NCBI GenBank assembly: GCA_934754445.1
Contig: CAKVHZ010000014.1
Span: 1 to 30,389 of the forward strand
DNA: 30,389 bases
Origin: an uncultured Clostridia bacterium
Lineage (GTDB): Bacteria > Bacillota > Clostridia > Christensenellales > UBA1242
Direction: 5' to 3'
Numbering within the stretch: position 1 is the stretch's first letter; each line of letters starts with the position of its first letter. A model generated the notes under the pieces. That model did not search any database and was not told the origin of the DNA. It saw only the letters and a program-made list of their open reading frames with translations. A program made the position numbers and the translations under genes. This document shows, piece by piece, positions 15,447 to 25,312 of the stretch.

Positions 15447-16706
15447 TCAATCTTTATCAATATCTATTAAATTAGGTTTAACAGGGTCATCTAACAAAAC
15501 GACTTTATCTAGTTGTTTTTGAATTTTTTGTGTCTTTTTTGTTGCATCACTTATTGTTCCGCTCGCTTCATCAATTTTCTTTTGAGTTTTACTTAATAAG
15601 TCTACAAAAGTCACAAATTCTTTTTTAAAGGTTGAAAGCAACGCCCAGATTTCACTAGACCTTTTTTCTATTGCAAGAGTTTGAAAGCCCATTTGCAAAC
15701 TATTAAGTAGTGCCGATAGTGTAGTTGGACCACAAACAATAATTCTATAATCTCGTTGTAATTGTTCTATTAATCCTGTTTTTTTAATTGCTTCGCAATA
15801 TAGTCCTTCTAAGGGAAGATACATTATTGCAAAATCGGTAGTTAATGGAACAGCGATGTATTTGTCGTGTATCTTTTTTGCTTCTTCTTTAATTCTTTTT
15901 TCTAGTGCTTTTTGTAGTGATATAATTTCGTTAGTATTACCTAAATTTTCAGCATCAATAATTTTTGTATAGTCTTCTATAGGAAATTTTGCATCTATTG
16001 GTAGCAATAAATCTTTATCGTCTTTGCCGGGAAGTTTTATAACATAATCTACTCTTTTATCTTCTTTAATGGTTACATTTGGTTCAAACTGATTAGGTGC
16101 AAGCATTTGCTCAAGCAAATTTCCAAGTTGCACTTCGCCAAAAGTTCCACGGGTTTTTACATTAGATAAAACTTTTTTTAAATCGCCAACACTTCCTGCT
16201 AAACTTCGCATTTCTCCTAAGCCCTTACTTACACTATCTAGCCTTTCGGAAATTAAATTAAAACTCTCACCAAGTCTTCTCTCTAAACTTTCGTTAAGTT
16301 TTTCATCAACCGTTATTCGCATTTGCTCTAACTTTTTTTCGTTATTATCTTGAAGATTTTTTAATCCGCTTTCTAAAACTGATGTGTTTTTATCAAACTT
16401 ATTGTCTAGGTTGTTTGTTAAAATCTCTAGCCTTTTATTTAAGTTTTCTAATCTCTCTAATTGATTATTCCCTATATTTGTTAAGTTAGATATAGTTAAA
16501 TCGTTATTATTTTTAAAAACTTCAGTTAAAGTTGAATTATACAAATTTAACGCATTTTGTAGTTTTGTAAGTTCTAAGTTTAAATTTTTAAAATTTTCAT
16601 CGTTGTTTATAGTTACTACACCTTTATTTTTTCTAACAATCAAAAAGATTAAAACTATATTTATTACAAAAATTATTGTTAAAAGTATAATTAATATTTT
16701 ATCCAT
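15447..16706 (-). CDS. rmuC: RmuC family DNA recombination protein
   Basis: A 419-aa protein: N-terminal membrane anchor (about 4-26), coiled coil (about 30-160), then the RmuC domain (about 175-380). Visible family blocks are GTFGEVQLGNLLEQML, VDYVIKLPG, PIDAKFPIEDY, FAIMYLPLEGLYCEA, IIVCGPTTLSALLNSLQMG and EIWALLSTFKKEF. RmuC limits recombination at inverted repeats in E. coli, and its core resembles PD-(D/E)XK nucleases; its exact reaction is uncertain. There is no Shine-Dalgarno sequence; an extended -10 lies exactly 6 nt before the ATG, so the message appears leaderless. Monocistronic. Confidence 0.92.
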   Translation of the reverse strand: MDKILIILLTIIFVINIVLIFLIVRKNKGVVTINNDENFKNLNLELTKLQNALNLYNSTLTEVFKNNNDLTISNLTNIGNNQLERLENLNKRLEILTNNLDNKFDKNTSVLESGLKNLQDNNEKKLEQMRITVDEKLNESLERRLGESFNLISERLDSVSKGLGEMRSLAGSVGDLKKVLSNVKTRGTFGEVQLGNLLEQMLAPNQFEPNVTIKEDKRVDYVIKLPGKDDKDLLLPIDAKFPIEDYTKIIDAENLGNTNEIISLQKALEKRIKEEAKKIHDKYIAVPLTTDFAIMYLPLEGLYCEAIKKTGLIEQLQRDYRIIVCGPTTLSALLNSLQMGFQTLAIEKRSSEIWALLSTFKKEFVTFVDLLSKTQKKIDEASGTISDATKKTQKIQKQLDKVVLLDDPVKPNLIDIDKD

Positions 16707-16712
16707 ATAATA

Positions 16713-16721
16713 ATTATAGCA
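16713..16721 (-). promoter_or_regulatory. Leaderless extended -10 promoter of rmuC
   Basis: Minus strand TGC-TATAAT (hexamer 16718-16713) ends 6 nt before the ATG at 16706. No good -35 box is seen, which is common with an extended -10. Confidence 0.6.
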
Positions 16722-16753
16722 TACTTTTTTATTTTATCTTTATTATTTTGAAA

Positions 16754-16779
16754 AAAAACTTCCTAAAAAGGAAGTTTTT
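16754..16779 (-). terminator. Rho-independent terminator of the SipW operon
   Basis: AAAAACTTCC (16754-16763) and GGAAGTTTTT (16770-16779) form a 10-bp stem with a 6-nt loop and a T-run on the minus strand, immediately after the last TasA-like gene. Confidence 0.85.
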
Positions 16780-16781
16780 AG

Positions 16782-17372
16782 TTACACTAAACTATTTTTA
16801 ACTACACTATACCACTCAGGAGTATATTCATCTTTCCATGCACTTACCGCATCTTTTGTTGCCTGAATAGATTCTATGTATAATTTTATATTGTAGTGTT
16901 TACCTTGGTAACCTTCATCAACACTATCACTTACTTTAAAGTTTAAAACTAAATTTTGTATTTTTCCACCAGTCGCCAAAACACCATTATAGTAATAATA
17001 ATTGTTTGTGTCATTTAAACTAAATAAACTACCAGCAATTTCAAAACTTAAATAGTCGTCAGTTAAAACATCTTCAATGTAAAACTCTAATTTCATTCTT
17101 AAGACACAACTAGTAGAATTTGCTGGATTTACAATGTTTATTGTTCTTTTTGCAGTGCTACCTAATATAAGTTCATCGGGTTTTAAAATAATACTATCGC
17201 TATCAGTTATTTCAATATCTAGTTTATGTTGAGCAAATTGGATAATCCCAGTATTTTGTTGTCTGTTCCCAAAAATTGCAAGTGATATATTTATCACAAT
17301 CATTGCACAACATAAAAATATTAAAACCGATAAAATAATTTTACTTTTTAAACTACTTCTTGAATTATTCAT
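16782..17372 (-). CDS. TasA/camelysin-like secreted protein (second)
   Basis: A 196-aa secreted protein, last gene of the SipW operon. It has a basic N-terminus and a long hydrophobic signal segment (about 11-33, ending ISLAIFG), then a beta-rich body with the DIEITDSDSIILKPDELILG strand, INIVNPANSTS, a LVLNFKVSDSVDEGYQG strand and a C-terminal LYIESIQATKDAVSAW followed by TPEW. This matches the shape of TasA/CalY-type proteins that SipW processes and that form extracellular fibres in Bacillus. Identity is too low for a firm name. GGGAG precedes the ATG; it follows the first TasA-like gene after 3 nt. Confidence 0.65.
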   Translation of the reverse strand: MNNSRSSLKSKIILSVLIFLCCAMIVINISLAIFGNRQQNTGIIQFAQHKLDIEITDSDSIILKPDELILGSTAKRTINIVNPANSTSCVLRMKLEFYIEDVLTDDYLSFEIAGSLFSLNDTNNYYYYNGVLATGGKIQNLVLNFKVSDSVDEGYQGKHYNIKLYIESIQATKDAVSAWKDEYTPEWYSVVKNSLV

Positions 17373-17375
17373 ATC

Positions 17376-17924
17376 TTACTCCCAATTCTCTGGTAAATTT
17401 GATGTTTGATATATTTCACAAATTAAATATAAATCAACCTTTTTACCTCTATAATTATCGCTTAAATTTCCAAAGATTATTTCACTAAAAAGTGTAACTT
17501 CGTTATCTGGCTCTAAACCAGACTTTAAATATAGATATCCATTTTTTTCTTGCCATAGCGTCTTATCATAATTTACATCGCATGCCTTAATTAAATTTCC
17601 ATCTATGTCGTATGTAGTATTCGATAGCGACCCCGACCAAACATAAGCAATTTTCACTCTAACAAATCCACTAACATTGTTTCCGTTAGAATTTAACTTT
17701 ACAGTTACAAATTCTTGAGTTTGTCCATTATAAATAATATTTTTTAAATCCGCTTCACTTTCTATTACCGTAGAATTTATATCTAATATTGGTAAATTAC
17801 CACTACCTTCATACACCTTTTTATAATTAAAATAAGCAATACTTGATAAGGTTATAATTGATAAGGTTATTATACTTATTATTAAACTTAATAATATTTT
17901 AACATTTTTTTTCTTTTGTCCCAT
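17376..17924 (-). CDS. TasA/camelysin-like secreted protein (first)
   Basis: A 182-aa secreted protein. Signal segment at about 9-31 (ending SSIAYF), then LPILDI, a VRVKIAYVWSGS strand and the ending DLYLICEIYQTSNLPENW, which resembles the end of the neighbouring TasA-like protein. The start codon overlaps the sipW stop (TAATG), with AGGAG inside sipW. Immediate coupling to a SipW-type peptidase is the main reason to call it a SipW substrate; the usual client motif around the cleavage site is weak. It may be a fibre subunit or an assembly factor. Confidence 0.6.
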   Translation of the reverse strand: MGQKKKNVKILLSLIISIITLSIITLSSIAYFNYKKVYEGSGNLPILDINSTVIESEADLKNIIYNGQTQEFVTVKLNSNGNNVSGFVRVKIAYVWSGSLSNTTYDIDGNLIKACDVNYDKTLWQEKNGYLYLKSGLEPDNEVTLFSEIIFGNLSDNYRGKKVDLYLICEIYQTSNLPENWE

Positions 17925-18526
17925 TATCTTCTATCTCCTATCAATACATAAGTTTTTATACTAATTAATTTAGAAAATAAATAAATTGTTAAACAAAATA
18001 AAATTATTGTCATTGTCCCTAAAATATTAAGTGTTCCGTTTTTTATAACCATTTCTTTTAAATCATTTAAATATAAACCTAAATTATTAATTGAAAATAA
18101 AACTTTACCGTAATATTGGTCTTCAGTTTTAGGAGAATCGAATTTTCGTTCTTCCCACTCGTCCATAGGCTTTATTTTAAAATCATCAGTAAATTGTTGT
18201 TGACTTGTTGTTACCGTTCTATTTACTTTATCTATTTTTACAATTTGGTGTGTAACAAAAGATTTTCCCCCCGTTACACTCCAAGTTATAAAATCTCCAA
18301 CTTTTAGTTTGTCAAAATCAACTCTGTATTCTATTGCAAGTGAACCCGCTGGATGATAAGGAGCTGAACTATCAGTTAATATATGAAGAATTTGAATTTT
18401 CCCTAAACCATATAGCAAAACAATTACAAAAAGTATAGCCAAAAAGAACATAGTAATTATATTTCTTACTAAATCTATTTTTTTTGTTGATTTTTTATAA
18501 ATTAGTTGAAAATCGTAATTCTTCAT
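17924..18526 (-). CDS. sipW: SipW-type signal peptidase I
   Basis: A 200-aa membrane serine protease of the S26B (ER/archaeal-like) group. Membrane helices at about 21-43 and 168-188 flank an outer catalytic domain. The active Ser is in DSSAPYHPAGSL (Ser53 aligns with the Ser of the usual SMxP; the Met is Ser here), followed by KVGDFITW and the catalytic His93 in VTHQIVKID, as expected for Ser-His SipW enzymes. The usual TKGD-type turn is replaced by TTSQQQFTDD. SipW enzymes remove signal peptides from TasA/TapA-type proteins. Both downstream genes and possibly the 26155-27921 protein are likely clients. An AAGGAG site lies just before the ATG. Confidence 0.85.
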   Translation of the reverse strand: MKNYDFQLIYKKSTKKIDLVRNIITMFFLAILFVIVLLYGLGKIQILHILTDSSAPYHPAGSLAIEYRVDFDKLKVGDFITWSVTGGKSFVTHQIVKIDKVNRTVTTSQQQFTDDFKIKPMDEWEERKFDSPKTEDQYYGKVLFSINNLGLYLNDLKEMVIKNGTLNILGTMTIILFCLTIYLFSKLISIKTYVLIGDRR

Positions 18527-18556
18527 AAATCTCCTTTAAGATTTAGAGTATTAGGC

Positions 18557-21500
18557 CTAACCTAATACATCTAATCTTATTTGTGCCAATTCTCCTTCTC
18601 CTATTATAACAAATATAATATTTTCATTTTTATAATCGCTTGAATTTAATTTGTCTATTATAGTTTTATCTTCTAGTTTACTTACTTCTTCGTTAGTTGA
18701 ATCTATACTTTGTGCTTGATTTCCACCACATAAGTTGTCAGCATTAACTAAATTTGTAGTTAATGTAAAGTTATATTTACAACTATTATTACGATTGTAA
18801 CCAATTAAACTACCTTTATTACAGTTAACTGCATCACTAGCATTATAAAGTATTGCTTTAACAATATTATTATAACATTCGCCTAAGTTATCTCCAACTA
18901 ATCCACCAATATAAACAATTCCGCCTGTAGGTAGATTTGCGCTAGAAATATTAGATATTTTCTTATCTCCAAAAATATTAACTAAACAGTTTTTAATAAT
19001 GCCATTTTCATAGTTTTTAGCAGTAATTCCACCCGCTAATCCTAATTGACTCTTTTCGTTAGAAATATAGTTATAACAATTAATATTGCCTTCAACTAAA
19101 CAACCTTCAATTGTTCCACTAACTGTAGCACTACCATTTTCACTAGTTATACCACCAGCAATTACGCCATAAACATCGCCATAAACTTTGTTATTATAAA
19201 TTGTTCCTTTATTTAATGCAGTTATTCCACCAGCATAAGTGATTGCATTAGAAGTAGATTGAACTTTTGCATACGTTACACAATTTTTAATTGTTCCTAA
19301 GTTTTCGGCAACGATGCTACCACTATAAACTTCAAATACTGTTCCGCCAATATCAACTGGTTTTGTAGAAGCAGACGCTATTTCTCCACTAACTGTAATA
19401 TTCTCTATTTCGCCTGTGCTGTATCCAGCAATCGCACCAACTTCTAATCCTACAGTAATTCTTACATTACTTAATGTTAAGTTTTCTACTCTACCAACAT
19501 AGTCTATACTATTTGTATGACGAACGAATATTCCTTCAATTAAGTCTTCAGTTGCCCTGTCATCAATTAAAGTTTGTTTATCAATATATCCTAGTAAGCC
19601 CACATAAGTGCTACTATTATTTTCTGTAGTTATATTTAAATTATTTATAGTTTTATTGTCACCTAAGAATTTCCCTACAAAAGAATAATCTCTTGTGAAT
19701 AAACTTATAAATGGTTTAGTTAATGTAATATCGTTAGTTAATTTATAAGTTGCAAAGTTATTAAATTGAACATACCCTAAAGTATTTTCATCATTAATTA
19801 AATATGGGTCATCATCAGTTCCTGAACCTTGAATGAAACTATCAAAAGTAGCCTCAATCTCTACACTTTCAGAAACCATTTTTTGACTATCATCTAACAC
19901 TGAGAAAGCACGAACACTAATGTTATAAATTCTACCTACTGTTGTTAAATTGTAATAAGTTTTGCCTGTTACATAAATCATTTTGTGTGTCTTGTTATAA
20001 TCGTTATCTAAACTGTCTGTGTTACCCAATTTATCAGTTCTTGAAATTGAAAGAACATAACCTGTAGTTGTTTTTTCTCCTGTTTCTTCATCTATATTAG
20101 GGTCGTCCCAAGTAATTTTGCCATGAGTTACTTGTAAATTAGTTATTGGTTTTGGTTTTGTAATTTCTATTGTATTACTTTCATCACTAGTAATATAAGT
20201 GTCATCTCCATAAACTTTAACATTTACTATAAAACTACTATCGCCAACAAAATTATAAATTCTATTTCCGTCTATGTATGGTTCACCATTGTTATATTCT
20301 ATATTTTCATCGCCAAGTAAGATTAATTTGTTTTCGTTATCTTTGTTATTATAATGTCTTATTTTTGTAAAGTCTATTGACTCTATAGAAGAACTAATAA
20401 CACCACTATATTCTACGCCATTAAAATTAATGGTTAAAACATATTTATTTGTAGAAGAACCTAACGTTTTATTTGGGTCTTTCCAAACTATATTAATACC
20501 ATCTTCTATTTTTAAATCGGTTGGATTTGTTAATTTATAAATAAAGTTAATTGTATTTTCGCCCACAGTCTTTTTGTAATTAATTATTTCACTATTAACA
20601 AAGTTTTTATCACCACTCTCGCCTTCATTTCCAATATTTTGCATTCTAACAAAATATCTTCCATAAGCAAAAGTATTATCTAAGACAAAATTTTCTTCTT
20701 TGTTTGTTAAAGTTATATATTTTTCTTTACCGCCACTATCTTTTAATATTAGTTGCATTCCATTAGGAATTACATTGCTGTTTTCTCCTGTGTGAAGTGG
20801 ATTTTCCCACATCAATTTACCATTTTCTATTCTAAGGTTAGTAACATTTCCTAATTTTACCACATTTCTTAAAATGCTAGCATCACTATTTAGATAATAG
20901 TAATCATCGCCAAGGCAAGTTACTTCAATATTATAAATTACATTAGGTTTAATGTTTTCATCATTATCTGCACTTAAATTATAGAAAGTATTTTGTTGAA
21001 CAAATTCTTTTATAACTTCTTCTCGTTTTATTTGAACTCTATAATCCATGCTACTATTATTATTTTTGTAGTTCTCTACACTAACCTTATCGTATAGAAT
21101 TTCGCCTTTATAAATATAAACTTTGTTTGAAGCACTTAATTTTTCGGCTACTGACTCGCTTGAAGTGTTACTTGTTAAATAATTGTCTTTACCTACCGCG
21201 AAATAATTTAAGTTATACACGCCTGCTTTGTAAGTAGAATTTAATTCAAGAAGTAAATTATTAACATCAACTCTAACCATGTTACCATTAACACTAACCA
21301 TGTAATAATCAACACCAGTAGAATTTACTGAATATAATTTTATTTTACCGCTTTCGACCGTTGTTTGTTTTGGAGTATTTAATTTTATTGCACTATACTC
21401 ACCTGACATTAAACTTGTCATAACATTATGGGTATCGCCTTCAAATTCTCCTAAGGATTTAATTTTAAAGGTATATTCTCCACCTTCTATAACTTTATCT

Positions 21501-24500
21501 TTAGATGTTTTCATGCAGTCGTATTTTAATGTTGTTTGACTAACTTTAAAACTATCTAGTAAACTAGCATTTTTATATATTTCTAAGTAATATCCTGCAC
21601 TACTCTCAACTGAAGTCCATTTTAGTTCGCCATTCATTGCTTGTAAAGTTGGAGTTTCTAGTATTGTAAATTTATATTCTCCTGAAATAATACTAGATAA
21701 ACAATTATTTTGAGTTGTTTTAGCACTAATAACTAAACTATATTCTCCGCTAGCACCATTTAGATAATTATAAATATCAAAATTATTTCCGCTAGAGTTT
21801 TTAGAAAGAGTTGCTATCTCAGTTAAAGTTGTTTCTTCTCCATTTTCTTCACTCTTATATAAAACATAACTATCTGCATTTTTAACTGGTTGCCACTCAG
21901 CATAGCCATTAACAAAACTAATTGTTGGAACTTCTATTCTTGTAACTTTAACAGGAGTGTTTAACATATTGCTTCTTACCGCATATCCACCAGTCATAGA
22001 TGCTGCCTCTAGTAAACCAGGTAATGCAATTTTATAACAATTTACATTAAATGTTCCAGTAATGCTATTAGGTAAAATTCTTTTTTTGCTTTTGAATTTA
22101 CTTACTAATTCGTTATATTTAGATGCCATTTCAAGTGCTGAACCTGAAATATCAATATCGCTTAAAGATTTTCCTTCGCCCATAACATCTTCATAAATGG
22201 TTTTACCATTAATTGTTAATAGATAAGCATAACTTGTATCACTATCTTCAATGTTAATATATTCTTCGCCTGTTTCGGCATTTCTTTCTACAGACAAATT
22301 AGTTATAGATTTGATTTTAGAAATATTGTTTAAAGTAGTTGAATCTAAACTACTATAGTTATAAATTATCCCATTTACATTTTCTTCTACTTTTGTTTGA
22401 GAAATTGCTTTAATTTCAAAGTTATAACTACCACTTTCTAAAAAGTCTGTATTAATTTTATATGTATTAACATTGTCAGCTGAATTTACTTTTGATAAGT
22501 CTTGTAAAGTTAAAATTTTATAACTAGAATTATATTTTAATTCGAATAAGTTAGCATTACTTAAGCAATCAAAATATAAACAGTTAATATCATAATTACT
22601 TAATCCGTCAAAGATATTAGTTGCTCGTAAATTTGTAGGACTTGGCATTATTCTAACTTTTATACTGTTAGATTTATTTTCGCCATTTCCATAAACTTCT
22701 CTTTTAACACCTATTACAATATCACTATTATTTTCTGGGTCTAACAAACTATCAGCAACATAAGTTACATAAAATTCAAGGGGATTTTGTAAAATGTTGT
22801 AAGCATCTGGAAGTTTAGTTTTAACAGTCTCAGTTAATGAGAAAGAATTCGTTGTTAAATCATCTTCCATTGTGCTTTCTTGTCCGTTTTCACGAACTAC
22901 CAAGTGAACTTTATAGCCTTTTACTAATTCTAAGTTATTAAAACTAAAAGTATCTCCGCTTAAACTTAAAGAACTTATATTTTTTATTAATTTCACTTTA
23001 ATGCTATTAGAATAATCACTAGATAGTTTATTTCCACTACCTAAGTAATACATACTAATTGTATAAATGGTATCTTCTTCTAGTTTTATAGAATTTATGT
23101 CGTTATATTCTTTAATATTGTTTTCATCTATTTTAACAACAAATTTTTTAGTTCCAGTAGTTGAAGAAAGTAATTTAATTTCGCCATCTTCAACATATAA
23201 TTTTTGTGCTTTCGCTAGTTTAAAGAATGTTAAATTTGTTGAATAGTTACTAATAACTACATCGTTATCACTTATTTTAGGATAATGTTTTAAACTTAAG
23301 TTGTATTCTACATCTGGTAAAATACTAAATTCATTTTCATCTTTATAGAACTTACCTTCATTAAATGTTACTACATTTCCGTTTAAATTAATAACATAAC
23401 TATCGGCCTCAATTAGTTTATCAATTATAATTTCACCATTTTCAATTCTTGCCGTTAAGGTATTATCTAATTTTTTAAAGTTAAATATTTCGCTTGCTTC
23501 ACTAGTTAAATATCCTTCTTTATAGTTTACCGCATAAACTGAATAACTGCCACCCCCGTAGCTACTTTCTGTCATATCAATTTCGGTGTATTTGTTATTG
23601 TCTTCTTCATTATTAGTTAAATCGTTTTTGTCTAAAATGACAGGTTGAGTTTTATTATAAGTTAAATAAACTTTCATGTTGTCTATATAACTATTTGTTG
23701 TAATTTTTAAGATTTTATTGTTATTTAAAATTGCTTTACTTGGAGTATTTAATTTTGTAGCATTAAATTCTACACTTAACTCGCTAGAAATACTATCTTT
23801 ACCATTACCTATACTACCTATAACAAAGGTGTATTGTTTTGCACTATAATTTGAACCTAGTGTATATTCTAAAGTAGTTTTGTCAAGTTTAGCAAAATTT
23901 CCATTATCTATTTTAAATACATAACCATTACTATTTGCAATCCCATTCCAAACAATTTTGCCCTTCTCTACTCTTAAAGTAGGAGCAGACAATTTTTCTA
24001 TTTGTAATTTATTACTTTCATTACTATTTATATATTCTATGCCATTACCTAAAATTTTTAAGGTATAACTATATATTCCGCTAGTTAATTTATCGCCCTC
24101 AACATCTATCTTTAAAGTATTTTCATCGTAATTAAAGTTATAACATTTTGTTTCGCCATTACCTGTTCTTGTAATAGTATATCCACTTGCGTTTGGAATT
24201 GTTTTCCATGAAAGTGTTAATGTGTCGTATGTAAATTTAAAATCTGCATCTTTAATGCTAGGAGTTGTAAATTTAGTTATTTTAATGCTATTATCACATT
24301 TAGAAGCATAACTAGAAACACCTGCATAATCTTTTGGAACACTTTGAACTTTTATGTAGTATGTATTTCCTTCATCTTCAAGTTCTTCTATTTTAACTCC
24401 AACTTCTGGGTTATAATTACTATCTAAAATTGTTTTTGTATAATCTGCACTGGCTTTTATTTGATTTTTATAAACTAAAATAATATATTTTTTAGCATTT

Positions 24501-25204
24501 TCAACTTTATCAAATTTAATAATGCTGTTTTCATTTTTTAAATTTTTGGGTTCTTCTAATTGTAAAAATTTAAAACTTGTTTCGCTATAATCACTATCTA
24601 AATAAATTATTTCGTTTCCTAAGCATTTTACTTCGCAAGAAATTACTTTTCCATAATAAGCATCAATCTTTAAAGAATTAGTTGCACATTTTGTTATTTG
24701 TGGTTCGCTCTCGCCTTCAATATCAACTTTCACTTCGTAGCCACTGCTACTTTCTATCTTGTCCCAAGTAATTTCTTGAGTTAAATTATCATAACTTACA
24801 TTTTGCGGAGCAGGTAATTTAATCTTATCCGTAAGAATTGTTATTTTGCAAGGTTTACTACTAACGATTTCATCTTCGGTTTTTACTTGTAAATATGTAG
24901 TAGTTTCACCAATTATATTTTCTTTAGCAGTTATGGTTGCTTTGTAACTATCTTCACTATCAACCGTTAAAGTAACATTTGTGTTATCTGTTAAAATCCA
25001 TTTCACACTTTTATTTTCAGCATTATTAGGACTAACCGTAACTGTAAGTGTTTTACTTTCAGTAGGTCTTAATGTAACATTCTCTTCGCTAAGCGTTACG
25101 GTGTCTACCAATATATGTTTTTCTGGTTTAGGTTTGCACGCAAAAGCAAATGAGCCTAAAAGCACACAAAATGTAATCAAAACTAATGCTTTAAATTTTT
25201 TCAT
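18557..25204 (-). CDS. Giant surface lipoprotein with Ig-like, Fn3-like and GLUG-like modules
   Basis: About 2215 aa, first gene of the SipW operon. Signal peptide II with Cys23 (SFAFAC). Residues about 30-125 are a BIG2-like Ig domain (VTLSEENVTLRPTESKTLTV). Then come at least twelve Fn3-like modules of roughly 90-120 residues; each ends in a YLxSxxS-type strand, a KLxxP linker and a GxIxW strand, for example KGKIVWNGI, NGKLMWENP and HGKITWDDP. From about residue 1790 the protein starts GSGTDDDPYLI and continues with GLUG-like repeats such as AGYSTGEIENITVSG and GGLVGDNLGECYNN. This is a typical adhesin-like architecture; the ligand is unknown. GGAG at 25211-25214 lies 6 nt before the ATG at 25204, preferred over the ATG at 25216. 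Confidence 0.88.
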   Translation of the reverse strand: MKKFKALVLITFCVLLGSFAFACKPKPEKHILVDTVTLSEENVTLRPTESKTLTVTVSPNNAENKSVKWILTDNTNVTLTVDSEDSYKATITAKENIIGETTTYLQVKTEDEIVSSKPCKITILTDKIKLPAPQNVSYDNLTQEITWDKIESSSGYEVKVDIEGESEPQITKCATNSLKIDAYYGKVISCEVKCLGNEIIYLDSDYSETSFKFLQLEEPKNLKNENSIIKFDKVENAKKYIILVYKNQIKASADYTKTILDSNYNPEVGVKIEELEDEGNTYYIKVQSVPKDYAGVSSYASKCDNSIKITKFTTPSIKDADFKFTYDTLTLSWKTIPNASGYTITRTGNGETKCYNFNYDENTLKIDVEGDKLTSGIYSYTLKILGNGIEYINSNESNKLQIEKLSAPTLRVEKGKIVWNGIANSNGYVFKIDNGNFAKLDKTTLEYTLGSNYSAKQYTFVIGSIGNGKDSISSELSVEFNATKLNTPSKAILNNNKILKITTNSYIDNMKVYLTYNKTQPVILDKNDLTNNEEDNNKYTEIDMTESSYGGGSYSVYAVNYKEGYLTSEASEIFNFKKLDNTLTARIENGEIIIDKLIEADSYVINLNGNVVTFNEGKFYKDENEFSILPDVEYNLSLKHYPKISDNDVVISNYSTNLTFFKLAKAQKLYVEDGEIKLLSSTTGTKKFVVKIDENNIKEYNDINSIKLEEDTIYTISMYYLGSGNKLSSDYSNSIKVKLIKNISSLSLSGDTFSFNNLELVKGYKVHLVVRENGQESTMEDDLTTNSFSLTETVKTKLPDAYNILQNPLEFYVTYVADSLLDPENNSDIVIGVKREVYGNGENKSNSIKVRIMPSPTNLRATNIFDGLSNYDINCLYFDCLSNANLFELKYNSSYKILTLQDLSKVNSADNVNTYKINTDFLESGSYNFEIKAISQTKVEENVNGIIYNYSSLDSTTLNNISKIKSITNLSVERNAETGEEYINIEDSDTSYAYLLTINGKTIYEDVMGEGKSLSDIDISGSALEMASKYNELVSKFKSKKRILPNSITGTFNVNCYKIALPGLLEAASMTGGYAVRSNMLNTPVKVTRIEVPTISFVNGYAEWQPVKNADSYVLYKSEENGEETTLTEIATLSKNSSGNNFDIYNYLNGASGEYSLVISAKTTQNNCLSSIISGEYKFTILETPTLQAMNGELKWTSVESSAGYYLEIYKNASLLDSFKVSQTTLKYDCMKTSKDKVIEGGEYTFKIKSLGEFEGDTHNVMTSLMSGEYSAIKLNTPKQTTVESGKIKLYSVNSTGVDYYMVSVNGNMVRVDVNNLLLELNSTYKAGVYNLNYFAVGKDNYLTSNTSSESVAEKLSASNKVYIYKGEILYDKVSVENYKNNNSSMDYRVQIKREEVIKEFVQQNTFYNLSADNDENIKPNVIYNIEVTCLGDDYYYLNSDASILRNVVKLGNVTNLRIENGKLMWENPLHTGENSNVIPNGMQLILKDSGGKEKYITLTNKEENFVLDNTFAYGRYFVRMQNIGNEGESGDKNFVNSEIINYKKTVGENTINFIYKLTNPTDLKIEDGINIVWKDPNKTLGSSTNKYVLTINFNGVEYSGVISSSIESIDFTKIRHYNNKDNENKLILLGDENIEYNNGEPYIDGNRIYNFVGDSSFIVNVKVYGDDTYITSDESNTIEITKPKPITNLQVTHGKITWDDPNIDEETGEKTTTGYVLSISRTDKLGNTDSLDNDYNKTHKMIYVTGKTYYNLTTVGRIYNISVRAFSVLDDSQKMVSESVEIEATFDSFIQGSGTDDDPYLINDENTLGYVQFNNFATYKLTNDITLTKPFISLFTRDYSFVGKFLGDNKTINNLNITTENNSSTYVGLLGYIDKQTLIDDRATEDLIEGIFVRHTNSIDYVGRVENLTLSNVRITVGLEVGAIAGYSTGEIENITVSGEIASASTKPVDIGGTVFEVYSGSIVAENLGTIKNCVTYAKVQSTSNAITYAGGITALNKGTIYNNKVYGDVYGVIAGGITSENGSATVSGTIEGCLVEGNINCYNYISNEKSQLGLAGGITAKNYENGIIKNCLVNIFGDKKISNISSANLPTGGIVYIGGLVGDNLGECYNNIVKAILYNASDAVNCNKGSLIGYNRNNSCKYNFTLTTNLVNADNLCGGNQAQSIDSTNEEVSKLEDKTIIDKLNSSDYKNENIIFVIIGEGELAQIRLDVLG

Positions 25205-25234
25205 AGAATACTCCATAATATTATGTTTACAAAT

Positions 25235-25263
25235 ATTTTAACAAATATTGCAAAATATTACAA
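25235..25263 (-). promoter_or_regulatory. Promoter of the giant lipoprotein-sipW operon
   Basis: Minus strand: TTGTAA (25263-25258), 17-bp spacer, TAAAAT (25240-25235), predicted start near 25228 and a leader of about 24 nt. The two hexamers are the same as those of the CYTH gene promoter at 2174-2202. Confidence 0.6.
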
Positions 25264-25312
25264 ATTAATTTATAAAGTTTATAAATTTATATTATAAATA
25301 ATATAAACTATT

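Noticed and set aside
18557..25216. CRISPR or DNA tandem repeats inside the giant lipoprotein gene
   Set aside because: The periodicity is at the protein level only (Fn3-like modules); the DNA of the modules is diverged.
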